From an uncultured Acidimicrobiia bacterium (GTDB taxonomy: Bacteria; Actinomycetota; Acidimicrobiia; Spongiisociales; UBA5794), in the NCBI GenBank assembly GCA_913031525.1, contig CAJWGC010000017.1, forward strand, positions 1-12,709: a stretch of DNA of 12,709 bases, given 5' to 3'. Position 1 is the first letter of the stretch. Each line of letters opens with the position of its first letter. The position numbers and the translations under genes were made by a program. A model generated the notes under the pieces. It was not told the DNA's origin, ran no database searches, and worked only from the letters and a program-made list of their open reading frames with translations. Shown here in pieces: positions 6,814 to 12,709 of the stretch.

Positions 6814-7832
6814 GATGCGTTGTTGCCTCCGAGTTCGCGCAGGATCGATTCCTGTGCTTGATGGGTTACGTCTATGCCGATGAGGTGGGTAGGTCCTGCC
6901 AACTTCACAGCATCAACCATGCCTTCATACGCTGCCAGTTTTTCCAATACGCGCTCAAGTGTTCCCGACAGCGTGACAGTGTCCACCATTTCATCAGGTG
7001 TCGCGTCGATCATTCCCGCAATGTCACCCGCGCGAAATCGTTCCTGAATCTGTAGAGCTTCGGCCTCGAATCCGTGATATGCAAAGAAATCAGTGTATGT
7101 CTTAACCGATGCGTAGAACGCGACTACTCCCGCTGTCTGTCTCATTGCAGTGTGGTGGTCAGGATGGATCACGCAGATTCCAGAGGGCACGATGTCGAGC
7201 GAATCACGATGACGGCCGCCAGCTTTTAAGCCAGCTTTGAGGTTCGGCAGGATGAAATCGCGCATGTAGTCAGGTGATCCCAGTTCGTGACCTATCCAAC
7301 CGTCAGCGATCTCTCCAGTGAGCCTTGTCATTTGTGGACCGACGGACGCTAGATAGATGGGAATGGTGGGACGGGTGGGCGAGAAAGGCCGTTCATAGCC
7401 GCGCATATTGATGCTACGCCGGCTGCCTTCGTAGCGGATCAGATCTCCTGTATGGCTCGATTCGATCACCCTACGGATGATTTCAACGGTATCGCGCATT
7501 CTCCCGATCGGTCCGTCGAATGAGACGTCATGCCAGTCCGTGTTGAGTCGCCGAACGCCGCTTCCTAGACCGAGGATGAATCGGCCGCCTGACAATTCGT
7601 CGAGGTCCAGAGCTGTGAGCGCCAAGCTCAGAGGACTTCTAGTGAACGCCCAGGCGATACCACTGCCCACTCCGATGGTTGTTGTTGAGTGGGCGATAGC
7701 GGACAGACCGACGAACGGGTTTCGAAACAATTCAGCGGACCATACGATTCGGAAATCTTTCTCCTCGGCTTGTCGAGAGACTCGTATGAGCTCTTCGAAA
7801 GAGTCGGAGTATGGATAGAAGTCGAGGCGCAT
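6810..7832 (-). CDS. LLM-class (luciferase-like) flavin-dependent oxidoreductase
   Basis: A 340-residue TIM-barrel protein of the bacterial luciferase-like family, which uses F420 or FMNH2. The family signature runs through ATTTIGVGSGI-type residues (about 49-59, here STTTIGVGSGI), a short R-S-P step, LDLDELSGGRF (75-85) and LGLGSG (87-92), and IPIYLASVGP (about 157-166) is also typical. The pattern looks closer to F420-dependent reductases and monooxygenases than to the luciferases proper, but this was judged by eye. Likely reactions are hydride transfer to an organic substrate or oxygen insertion. The ATG at 7830-7832 lies 3 bases after the MaoC stop, and its own stop overlaps the cupin GTG, so the three genes form one tight operon. 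It is the main redox enzyme in the window. Confidence 0.93.
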   Translation of the reverse strand: MRLDFYPYSDSFEELIRVSRQAEEKDFRIVWSAELFRNPFVGLSAIAHSTTTIGVGSGIAWAFTRSPLSLALTALDLDELSGGRFILGLGSGVRRLNTDWHDVSFDGPIGRMRDTVEIIRRVIESSHTGDLIRYEGSRRSINMRGYERPFSPTRPTIPIYLASVGPQMTRLTGEIADGWIGHELGSPDYMRDFILPNLKAGLKAGGRHRDSLDIVPSGICVIHPDHHTAMRQTAGVVAFYASVKTYTDFFAYHGFEAEALQIQERFRAGDIAGMIDATPDEMVDTVTLSGTLERVLEKLAAYEGMVDAVKLAGPTHLIGIDVTHQAQESILRELGGNNAS

Positions 7833-7835
7833 GGT

Positions 7836-8354
7836 TCAGAGTTCTTCGATGGGCTCCGACGGCTCCGGGAAGTTCCCTTTGTCTTGCCGCGCGTCCCGTT
7901 TATAGATGAATACAGTCCGCTCGTAGATTAAGACCGTTTCGCCACGCTGATTGAGGCCCCTAGTCCGAAACGACACGATGCCGCCATACGGCCGGGACTT
8001 TGATTCTCGCTTATCCAACACGAGTGATTCGACGTAGAGGGTGTCACCGACGAAGACTGGTTCAGGAAGCTTGATCTTGTCCCATCCGAGATTGGCAAAC
8101 GCCTTCTGACTCGTATCGATCACACTTAAGCCGAGCACGAGAGCAACGGTCAGGCCTGAGTTCACGATAATCTTGCCGAACGGAGTTGATTCGGCGTAGT
8201 GAGCATTAAAGTGCGATTCGTTGGTGTTCATGGTCAGTAGCGTGAACCACGTGTTATCGACCTCGTTGATTGTGCGACCTAATGGGCTGCGATACACATC
8301 TCCTAATTCGTAATCCTCGAAATATCGACCGAACCATGTGTTTCTTATTGCCAT
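7836..8354 (-). CDS. MaoC-family (hot-dog) dehydratase/hydratase, mesaconyl-CoA-hydratase-like
   Basis: A 172-residue single hot-dog domain protein, expected to add or remove water at a CoA-thioester double bond. The catalytic-type segment is MNTNESHFNAHYA (42-54). Asn43 stands where many (R)-hydratases have Asp in D-x-N-P-x-H, while Asn45 and His48 are kept. From memory, the NTN-x-x-HF form and the following FGK-I-x-VNS (59-66) are typical of the mesaconyl/beta-methylmalyl-CoA hydratase branch, so Asn43 may be normal there. A further conserved run, FANLGWDKIKLPEPVFVGDT, is at 86-105. The ATG at 8352-8354 has an excellent ribosome-binding site, GAGGAGAG, about 6 bases upstream. It is the first gene of the minus-strand operon with the LLM oxidoreductase and short cupin. 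Substrate specificity is inferred only from resemblance. Confidence 0.9.
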   Translation of the reverse strand: MAIRNTWFGRYFEDYELGDVYRSPLGRTINEVDNTWFTLLTMNTNESHFNAHYAESTPFGKIIVNSGLTVALVLGLSVIDTSQKAFANLGWDKIKLPEPVFVGDTLYVESLVLDKRESKSRPYGGIVSFRTRGLNQRGETVLIYERTVFIYKRDARQDKGNFPEPSEPIEEL

Positions 8355-8439
8355 ATAGTGCTCTCCTCAGATCGGTAGATCATCACTTGGTCCTTCTAGT
8401 CCATCGGGTTGATCTCCGATGACCGAAACTCCTTTTATT

Positions 8440-8445
8440 TATAAT
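8440..8445 (+). promoter_or_regulatory. Candidate -10 box for the Rid operon
   Basis: TATAAT matches the bacterial sigma-70-type -10 consensus in an AT-rich patch upstream of the Rid genes. There is no good -35 hexamer at 16-18 bases upstream and no extended TG, so the promoter is either activator-dependent or the match is chance. Confidence 0.35.
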
Positions 8446-8466
8446 CTTCATATAGCCAAGGGAGAA

Positions 8467-8670
8467 ATGATGCAGACCACATCTTCCCAGAGATTGAGTG
8501 ACTGCTATCTCCGTATCGCAGACGCTAGCGATACGGGGGGCACATCGTGTGCGATGGAGCAACATCTGGTGCCCGTCAGTTCGATCGACGCTTGGGTTTG
8601 CCGAAATGTGCACGAGAGTGTTGGCCGCGGTTTAGTAACTCGGCAGCTGCTGTGTTGGGCTGGTCGGTGA
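8467..8670 (+). CDS. Possible 67-residue leader ORF ending on the Rid start codon
   Basis: A short frame beginning ATGATG at 8467, preceded by AAGGGAG with a very short spacing, runs to TGA 8668-8670. The stop shares its A with the Rid ATG (TGATG, 8668-8672). The product would be soluble, Cys-containing (4 Cys in 67 residues) and resembles nothing I recognise. The strong ribosome-binding site and stop/start overlap argue for translation; the lack of any recognisable fold and the hairpins inside the frame argue for chance or a regulatory leader peptide. Read as a candidate only. Confidence 0.25.
   Translation: MMQTTSSQRLSDCYLRIADASDTGGTSCAMEQHLVPVSSIDAWVCRNVHESVGRGLVTRQLLCWAGR
8508..8552 (+). 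other. Two adjacent hairpins in the Rid leader
   Basis: Hairpin 1 has a perfect 9-base-pair stem, CCGTATCGC (8511-8519) with GCGATACGG (8528-8536), an 8-base loop, and three further pairs including two G-U wobbles down to 8508/8539. Hairpin 2 follows at once: GCACA-TCG-TGTGC (8540-8552). No T-run follows, so this is not a standard intrinsic terminator. An RNA control element or a protein-binding palindrome is possible. Confidence 0.45.
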
Positions 8671-9806
8671 TGAATCGCGCGATTACTCCTGATGCTTTTC
8701 CGTGGTTTGACTATTCCCGCTACTCCTTCTCTCTGGGACTCGAGGTGGGCGAAGCAGTCCTCCTTTCGGGCCATTCTGCTTCGGAATATGACCCTCTGGA
8801 GCGCAAGATCGTTGTCAGGGGTGCAATGTCGGAACAGGTTGGAACGGCATACGAGAAAATAGGGGTCATCCTTGATGCGGCCGGCCGCTCTTTCGATGAT
8901 GTGGACCATGTTGTCGAATACGTTACGAAGAATGGAATCGACACTTATGGCGATGTCTGTTCAGTTCGCGAGAGTATTTTTGGAGATAGGTCTGTGCCTG
9001 TAAGCACTGTCGTAGTTGAGTCGTTACTTCGTGAAGATGCGCTTATTGAGGTCGAGATTGTTGCTAGTCCGCCTGGAGGGCAGGAGGCCAATGACGGTCT
9101 CGTTTATTTGCCAACGGTTTACCCGATTCGAGACGGCCAGATAGCTGCTGTCGGAGATATCGTCGGCCAGACAGAACAGATCTACAAGAACGCCCGTAAT
9201 ACTCTTGAGAAGCTCGGTCTTTCAATGGGAAATGTCGTCAAGACCACCGAAATGATCAGAGCGAATGCTGTAGTGGATTATCGCCCTACGTGGGAGATTC
9301 GAGCTGAGTATCTTGCTCCGCTTTATCCCGGGGCGGTTGGCATTGTCCAGGAGCGAGTAGCTGCGAACGACGACATACTTATATCCGTGGATTTTGTCGC
9401 TTCTATTTTCGACAAGACTGTGGTTAACCCCGGTTGGAGTTTCTATGAGAATTTGACTTACAGCCCGGGAATTCGAGCAGGAAATGTACTTTTCATGTCA
9501 GGTCAAGCGGCCCTTGATCCTGAGACGGGAGAAGCCGTTCATGTTGGGGATATTGCCGCCCAAGCTGAATACACTTATCGAAACGTCATTGCTGTACTCC
9601 AGGCTGCAGGTTTAAGCGAACGGGATCTTGTCCGCACCGTCGAGTTCGTATCGCCGAAAGGGCTACCGAAATATCGAGAAACAGCGATGGTGCGAAAGAA
9701 ATTACTGCCTAAGCCTTATCCGGCTTCGACCGGGGTGCTATGTCATAGCTTGTTGCGACCCCAGTTTGAGATCGAGGTCGATCCACTGGCTTATTTCGAG
9801 AACTGA
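8670..9806 (+). CDS. Three-domain Rid (YjgF/YER057c/UK114) family protein
   Basis: A 378-residue protein with three Rid domains in one chain: about 12-135, 138-250 and 256-376. Ordinary RidA is about 130 residues and forms a homotrimer with active sites between subunits. Domain 3 is the most typical (GNVLFMSGQAALDP 271-284, VHVGDIAAQ 290-298, VRTVEFV 321-327). Domains 1 and 2 show the same order (VLLSGHS 30-36; VGDIVGQTEQ 161-170). The catalytic Arg of RidA (Arg105 in E. coli, P-A-R-S) is Ser112, Ala222 and Ser353 here, so classical 2-aminoacrylate deamination is unlikely. Non-Arg Rid subfamilies are known, several with unsettled function. The start is set at ATG 8670 because domain 1 begins soon after; the frame is open further upstream (from 8547) but that part does not look like Rid. 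The hydratase gene at 9815 follows by 8 bases, so they form one operon. Confidence 0.9.
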   Translation: MNRAITPDAFPWFDYSRYSFSLGLEVGEAVLLSGHSASEYDPLERKIVVRGAMSEQVGTAYEKIGVILDAAGRSFDDVDHVVEYVTKNGIDTYGDVCSVRESIFGDRSVPVSTVVVESLLREDALIEVEIVASPPGGQEANDGLVYLPTVYPIRDGQIAAVGDIVGQTEQIYKNARNTLEKLGLSMGNVVKTTEMIRANAVVDYRPTWEIRAEYLAPLYPGAVGIVQERVAANDDILISVDFVASIFDKTVVNPGWSFYENLTYSPGIRAGNVLFMSGQAALDPETGEAVHVGDIAAQAEYTYRNVIAVLQAAGLSERDLVRTVEFVSPKGLPKYRETAMVRKKLLPKPYPASTGVLCHSLLRPQFEIEVDPLAYFEN

Positions 9807-9814
9807 GGGTTTCG

Positions 9815-10336
9815 ATGCCATCGCTTGATCCGCAGAACGAATTTCGTCTTCTTACCGCAGAGCTCCTTACAGCCGTGGGGCGGGAAGCCACTTATGAAGC
9901 GCCAGAGGAGTTGGGGAGAGCGGCAATTCGTTATTTTGCTTTGGCTATTGGCGACACCAGTCCAAGGTATACCGATCCGAGAGCAGCGAAAGCCGAGGGA
10001 TTTGACGACGTGGTTGCTCCACCTACGTTGGTATGTGAAACCAATCAGTACATGACAGGTGCCCCTGATGGCGATGGCTATATCGGGCACGGTTGGAATC
10101 TTGAAGTTCCGGGCACTCGTCTTATTCGAGCGGGAAACGAGTACGAGTTCTTTCGTCCGGTCTATCCGATGGATCGTCTTTCGGTCCATTGGCGGTTAGA
10201 GGAGATGACCGAGAAGATTTCAAAGACGGGAACTGCAATGCTATTTGTCATATCAGTTGCGACTTATCGAAACCAGGATGGGGATGTTCTAGCTCGAAAT
10301 CGAGAAACAGTCATCTACCAGGAGCTTGAGTCATGA
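9815..10336 (+). CDS. FAS1-like/MaoC N-terminal-type dehydratase subunit (HadA/HadC-like)
   Basis: A 173-residue hot-dog protein of the type that forms the non-catalytic, substrate-binding subunit of split (R)-enoyl-CoA/ACP hydratases. The family pattern IRYFALAIGDTSPRYTD (38-54) followed by AKAEGFDDVVAPPT (58-71) is clear. As in HadA and HadC of mycobacterial FAS-II, the Asp/His catalytic pair is absent from this position. The ATG at 9815 follows GAGGG (9805-9809) by 5 bases; that site overlaps the Rid stop. The gene end overlaps the next start by 4 bases (ATGA, 10333-10336), as expected for subunits made together. It probably pairs with the 10333-10722 product as a heterodimer. A similar two-MaoC arrangement is known from steroid side-chain degradation (ChsH1/ChsH2). 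Substrate is unknown. Confidence 0.88.
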   Translation: MPSLDPQNEFRLLTAELLTAVGREATYEAPEELGRAAIRYFALAIGDTSPRYTDPRAAKAEGFDDVVAPPTLVCETNQYMTGAPDGDGYIGHGWNLEVPGTRLIRAGNEYEFFRPVYPMDRLSVHWRLEEMTEKISKTGTAMLFVISVATYRNQDGDVLARNRETVIYQELES

Positions 10337-10722
10337 TCTGGTCCGTTGGTGACGAATTAAACGATGTCAACCGAACAATTGGACCTGTCGACATGGTCGC
10401 GTACGCTGGCGCTACTTGGGACTGGCATCGGCTTCACCATGATCATGGTTATGCCGTTTCTATAGGGCTAGATCGCCCCGTGGTAGATGGTCAAGCGCTT
10501 GCTGCCTATCTGTCCAGTCAGGCGATCGACAGCCTTGGGCCAGGAGCGTTTATCAGGAAGATGGAGATCCGATATCGGTCACCGGTGTTCTCTGGAGAGA
10601 CGATCAGATGCGTTGGTCGTGTTGTTGCAATCGAGCCTCAGCGTATTGATCTCGAGCAGCAGGTACTTGTCGCAGACCGAGTCGCGGCGACATCACGCTC
10701 AGTTGTGAGCTTCCAAGTCTGA
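10333..10722 (+). CDS. MaoC-like catalytic hydratase subunit (HadB-like)
   Basis: A 129-residue hot-dog protein carrying the hydratase motif YAGATWDWHRLHHDHGYA (24-41), with Asp30 and His35 in the D-x4-H spacing of the catalytic dyad of (R)-specific enoyl hydratases, followed by GLDRPVVDGQ (45-54). Together with the upstream HadA/HadC-like subunit it should form a complete split hydratase/dehydratase acting on an enoyl-CoA or a related thioester. Its start overlaps the upstream stop by 4 bases, so translation is coupled. It is the last gene of the Rid operon; a weak terminator-like hairpin follows, and the next gene (ATP-grasp) is convergent. Its length is normal for a HadB-type subunit. Confidence 0.9.
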   Translation: MIWSVGDELNDVNRTIGPVDMVAYAGATWDWHRLHHDHGYAVSIGLDRPVVDGQALAAYLSSQAIDSLGPGAFIRKMEIRYRSPVFSGETIRCVGRVVAIEPQRIDLEQQVLVADRVAATSRSVVSFQV

Positions 10723-10728
10723 AGGAAT

Positions 10729-10759
10729 ATTCTCCAAACGAGAATCGTATGTTTTTTTT
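10729..10759 (+). terminator. Weak intrinsic-terminator candidate after the Rid operon
   Basis: ATTCTC (10729-10734) can pair with GAGAAT (10740-10745) around a CAAAC loop. Eight T residues follow at 10752-10759. The stem is short and AT-rich, and 6 bases separate it from the T-run, so efficiency would be low. The location, between two convergent genes, is where a terminator is expected. Confidence 0.35.
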
Positions 10760-10776
10760 CGATCTTCACATTTCGT

Positions 10777-11841
10777 CTATTTAAAAATCCCGCGTCGCCA
10801 TTTCGTTCTTTTCGTCAGCTCTGGGAGTGTCCAGTGCTCTCCCCATTTGCGATTGATCTCATCGGACGGAGCAGGGTCCGCCTCATCTCCGCTAGGAAAC
10901 CAGGTCTTGTGACCCGAAGACACGTAGATCGTTCCTTCACCGAAATAGACGTCACCAGCAATGTCGTAGAGGTCAACCCTGAGATGATCGAGATCTGCAG
11001 CGATCGCTTCGGCGATCAGGATTATCTCTTTTAATGCGGCCGGCTTTGGAATCTTTCCGTCCATAAGTTCGCGCTTGCCTTTTTCTAGAGGATCCCAACG
11101 TTCCCAGTCGAGTCTTTGCCAGGAACGATCATGGATCGCTTGCTGTCCGAGCTCGACGTCACGCCAGTACAAGTAAGTGGCTCGTCCATCGAAAACGAAG
11201 ATCTTGAGATCTGCCGGGGAACCTTTTCGGTCGGTTCTCGGTAGAGATCGTTCAATGAGAAGTCGAGTAGGAATCTGACTGTATCCCCATTCGTACACTC
11301 GTCGCCGGTGCGGGGGAGCTTCGATCCATGCCTGGCATTGCTTCCGGATCGCCTCCTCGTTGATGTCTTCGGGGTTCTGGACAAAGATGGTGGCGCCACT
11401 CCGATTGTTGGCTTTGATGACGTACGGAGGCTCTATTTCGCCGAGTGGAATTCCATCAGGGTCATTGCCCGACCAGAGCAACTCTGGGAGCTTGACATTG
11501 GGTGCTCGTTTTTGTGCCACCTCTGCACCAGCCAGTTTGTCGCAGAAGACTATGAGTTCAGGGCGCCGGTCAAATAGCTTTCTCCATTGCACCTTCTCTG
11601 AGTACAGACGCGGATTGAGGTAATTGGGTAACTGGACGTAAGTCAGGAAATAGATCAGTGTTTCCGGCCAGCGGCGCAGGGCAATCGCAACATTGCCGAT
11701 CGCATCGATGCAGGAATCACCTCGAGTGAAGTAGAGCGGAAGACGTAGAGCAGCTCGCAGTGATCCCCGAATCAGTGCAGCGAATCCTGGCAACGGTACC
11801 TTTTTTCCTGGCCCAGGGTGTTTTCCGTCAGGGTTTCGCAT
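10777..11841 (-). CDS. TupA-like ATP-grasp protein
   Basis: A 354-residue protein of the TupA-like ATP-grasp family, named for the teichuronopeptide biosynthesis protein TupA and often found in polysaccharide or surface-glycan clusters. It probably ligates an amino acid or other carboxylate to an amine using ATP. Visible signs are YVIKANNRSG (140-149) with Lys143 in the nucleotide-binding position, DLKIFVFDGR (211-220), HLRVDLYDI (286-294) and YFGEGTIYVSSG (299-310), in the usual order. ATG 11841 is preceded directly by a possible TTG start at 11844; no Shine-Dalgarno site is seen for either. It does not fit the catabolic theme of its neighbours and is convergent with the Rid/hydratase operon. 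The exact substrate is unknown. Confidence 0.85.
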   Translation of the reverse strand: MRNPDGKHPGPGKKVPLPGFAALIRGSLRAALRLPLYFTRGDSCIDAIGNVAIALRRWPETLIYFLTYVQLPNYLNPRLYSEKVQWRKLFDRRPELIVFCDKLAGAEVAQKRAPNVKLPELLWSGNDPDGIPLGEIEPPYVIKANNRSGATIFVQNPEDINEEAIRKQCQAWIEAPPHRRRVYEWGYSQIPTRLLIERSLPRTDRKGSPADLKIFVFDGRATYLYWRDVELGQQAIHDRSWQRLDWERWDPLEKGKRELMDGKIPKPAALKEIILIAEAIAADLDHLRVDLYDIAGDVYFGEGTIYVSSGHKTWFPSGDEADPAPSDEINRKWGEHWTLPELTKRTKWRRGIFK

Positions 11842-12123
11842 CAATTGTCGACTGTACCGTTCATTGCAGCATCTCGGCGACCTCAGAGAAGAACTATGTG
11901 CTTGATGTTGCGAAAGGGAAGGGTGGTATAGCTACGGTCACTAGTCCAAAATTTTGCCATGTATTGAAGAATTGACATCATGAATTCACATTTCGTTATT
12001 TATTTTTCTTCTTATTTACGGAGTCAACGCTTCCTTTCCCAACTCCTGGAGTAGAAGAAGGGCCTGATCGCTGTATTGGTTGTTGGAGTGGAGACGATGA
12101 GTTGATCCAGAGAAGGGTAAGGC
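11842..12123. promoter_or_regulatory. Intergenic region upstream of the ATP-grasp gene
   Basis: This 282-base stretch lies between two minus-strand genes. A minus-strand promoter candidate is TTGACT (12027-12022) with AATAAA (12004-11999) at a 17-base spacing, inside an AT-rich patch; if used, the ATP-grasp gene would have a leader of about 150 bases. A 32-codon minus frame (11981-11883) is present without a ribosome-binding site and is not called. No terminator for the upstream Rid gene was identified. Confidence 0.3.
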
Positions 12124-12709
12124 TCACCCAATCGCCATCGGCACGATTTCGATCTCAAATTCCCGACGAAGCAATCCATGACATAGCACTCCGGTCGTTG
12201 CTGGATAAGGTTCGCGCAAGATTTTTTTTCTGACGGCTGCGGTATGGCGATACCTTGGAGAGCCGTTGGGTGTAACGAATTCCACGACGCGGACAAAGTG
12301 TTCTGGCCCTAGTCCAGCAGCCTCTGCCACCATGATGAGATTCCGATAGACATACTCTGTTTGCGCAACGATGTCGCCAATGTGAACGGGTTGCTCCGTT
12401 ATTGGATCCATAGCAGCTTGCCCTGAGAGGAATAAAGAATTGCCAGCTTTTACTCCCGGGCTGTATGTCAGTTTGGCGTAACGTTCTAGTCCGGGGTTGA
12501 TCTCTACTGGATCGTGGATCGAGGCCGTGAAGTCGTACGAAAGAAGCACTCTGTCATCTGGAGAAACCCGATCTTGCAAGAGGCCTGCTGCGGCCGGATA
12601 CACCGGACCCAGATACTCCTTACGGACTCTTCCCGTGTACTTATAAGAACTTCTAGCTTCCGGTCTTACCATCTCTAGTGTATTTACCACGTTTGCCATT
12701 GAAAGTCCG
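12124..12709 (-). CDS. Second multi-domain Rid family protein, N-terminus cut by window edge
   Basis: The visible 194 residues align without gaps to residues 183-376 of the Rid protein at 8670-9806, beginning in the middle of its domain 2 (GLSMANVV against GLSMGNVV) and covering all of domain 3. Over 113 residues of domain 3 (LTYSPG... to ...PLA/PMA) I count 74 identities. The frame continues past the right edge, so the internal ATG at 12699 is not the start; the full protein probably has three Rid domains like its paralogue. The RidA Arg is again missing (Y-P-A-T-T in domain 3, Y-P-A-A-A in domain 2). Orientation is opposite to the first copy. The next gene downstream on the same strand is the ATP-grasp gene, 282 bases away. 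Confidence 0.9.
   Translation of the reverse strand, partial: GLSMANVVNTLEMVRPEARSSYKYTGRVRKEYLGPVYPAAAGLLQDRVSPDDRVLLSYDFTASIHDPVEINPGLERYAKLTYSPGVKAGNSLFLSGQAAMDPITEQPVHIGDIVAQTEYVYRNLIMVAEAAGLGPEHFVRVVEFVTPNGSPRYRHTAAVRKKILREPYPATTGVLCHGLLRREFEIEIVPMAIG

Larger units (their letters stand above)
8355..8669. promoter_or_regulatory. Divergent 315-base intergenic/leader region between MaoC and triple-Rid genes
   Basis: The longest stretch without a confident gene. It must hold promoters for both the MaoC operon (minus) and the Rid operon (plus). An AT-rich patch at about 8430-8453 contains a perfect TATAAT on the plus strand. Downstream of it lie a possible 67-residue small ORF and two adjacent hairpins (8508-8552). 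No known riboswitch or tRNA was recognised. If transcription of the Rid gene starts near 8452, its leader would be about 220 bases, long enough for regulation at the RNA level. Confidence 0.5.

Noticed and set aside
6633..7055. 140-residue plus-strand ORF across the cupin/LLM junction
   Set aside because: It is antisense to two well-supported genes and its translation has no recognisable fold.
8547..8669. Upstream extension of the triple-Rid protein in the same frame
   Set aside because: Basic, Cys/Arg-rich low-quality sequence without Rid features; the ATG at 8670 gives a normal Rid N-terminus.
11883..11981. 32-codon minus-strand ORF upstream of the ATP-grasp gene
   Set aside because: It has no ribosome-binding site and is too short to judge from composition; the promoter-leader reading of the region is simpler.
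11972..12001. Perfect TTGACA (-35-like) on the plus strand
   Set aside because: No acceptable -10 box at 16-19 bases, and it would drive transcription antisense to the Rid gene; treated as chance in an AT-rich patch.
12041..12051. ACTCC-T-GGAGT palindrome
   Set aside because: Only 5-base arms with a one-base centre, so it cannot form a hairpin; no second copy was seen that would suggest an operator.
12024..12296. 90-residue minus-strand ORF overlapping the end of the second Rid gene
   Set aside because: It is an out-of-frame shadow; the Rid frame is continuous and conserved against its paralogue over the same bases.
1..12709. CRISPR arrays, tRNA genes, insertion sequences, toxin-antitoxin or phage-defence genes
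   Set aside because: Searched by eye for regular direct repeats, cloverleaf/CCA patterns, transposase motifs and defence-type domains; none found.

Overview
The window is about half G+C by eye and tightly packed: short gaps, 4-base start/stop overlaps and short alternating operons. It reads as part of a bacterial catabolic accessory region. An F420/FMN luciferase-like (LLM) oxidoreductase, a HadAB-like split hydratase, several MaoC proteins and an acyl-CoA ligase would suit an actinobacterium or a marine Chloroflexota/SAR202-type lineage. There is no rRNA or other marker gene, so this is a weak inference. I see no tRNA, CRISPR array, insertion sequence or phage gene.

Layout: (1) Minus strand, 1-1851: a two-domain cupin followed by an AMP-forming acyl-CoA synthetase/ligase cut by the left edge. 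(2) Plus strand, 1948-6147: a six-helix membrane protein, a fused double alpha/beta hydrolase, a two-domain VOC (glyoxalase/extradiol-type fold) protein and a single alpha/beta hydrolase. (3) Minus strand, 8354-6172, convergent with (2): a MaoC hydratase, an LLM flavin oxidoreductase and a short cupin. (4) Plus strand, 8670-10722, divergent from (3) across a 315-base leader: a three-domain Rid (YjgF/YER057c/UK114) protein, then a HadA/FAS1-like and a HadB/MaoC-like hydratase pair. (5) Minus strand, 12709-10777: the C-terminal part of a second multi-domain Rid protein, then a TupA-like ATP-grasp protein.

Taken together, CoA activation, flavin-dependent oxidation, enoyl-CoA hydration by two independent MaoC systems, VOC and cupin chemistry and alpha/beta-hydrolase steps suggest breakdown of an organic acid, cyclic or branched compound. 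The substrate cannot be read from the sequence. Rid proteins usually handle reactive enamine/imine intermediates, but the ones here lack the Arg of classical RidA, so their chemistry is open.

The most unusual points are: all three alpha/beta-hydrolase domains have His where the nucleophilic Ser (G-x-S-x-G) should be (G-x-H-T-G) and share other family-specific motifs; the Rid protein carries three Rid domains in one chain, which could form a single-chain version of the usual Rid trimer, and a paralogue lies about 2.3 kb away in inverted orientation; and many proteins here are internal duplications or triplications (bicupin, double hydrolase, double VOC, triple Rid) with altered or partly lost active sites.
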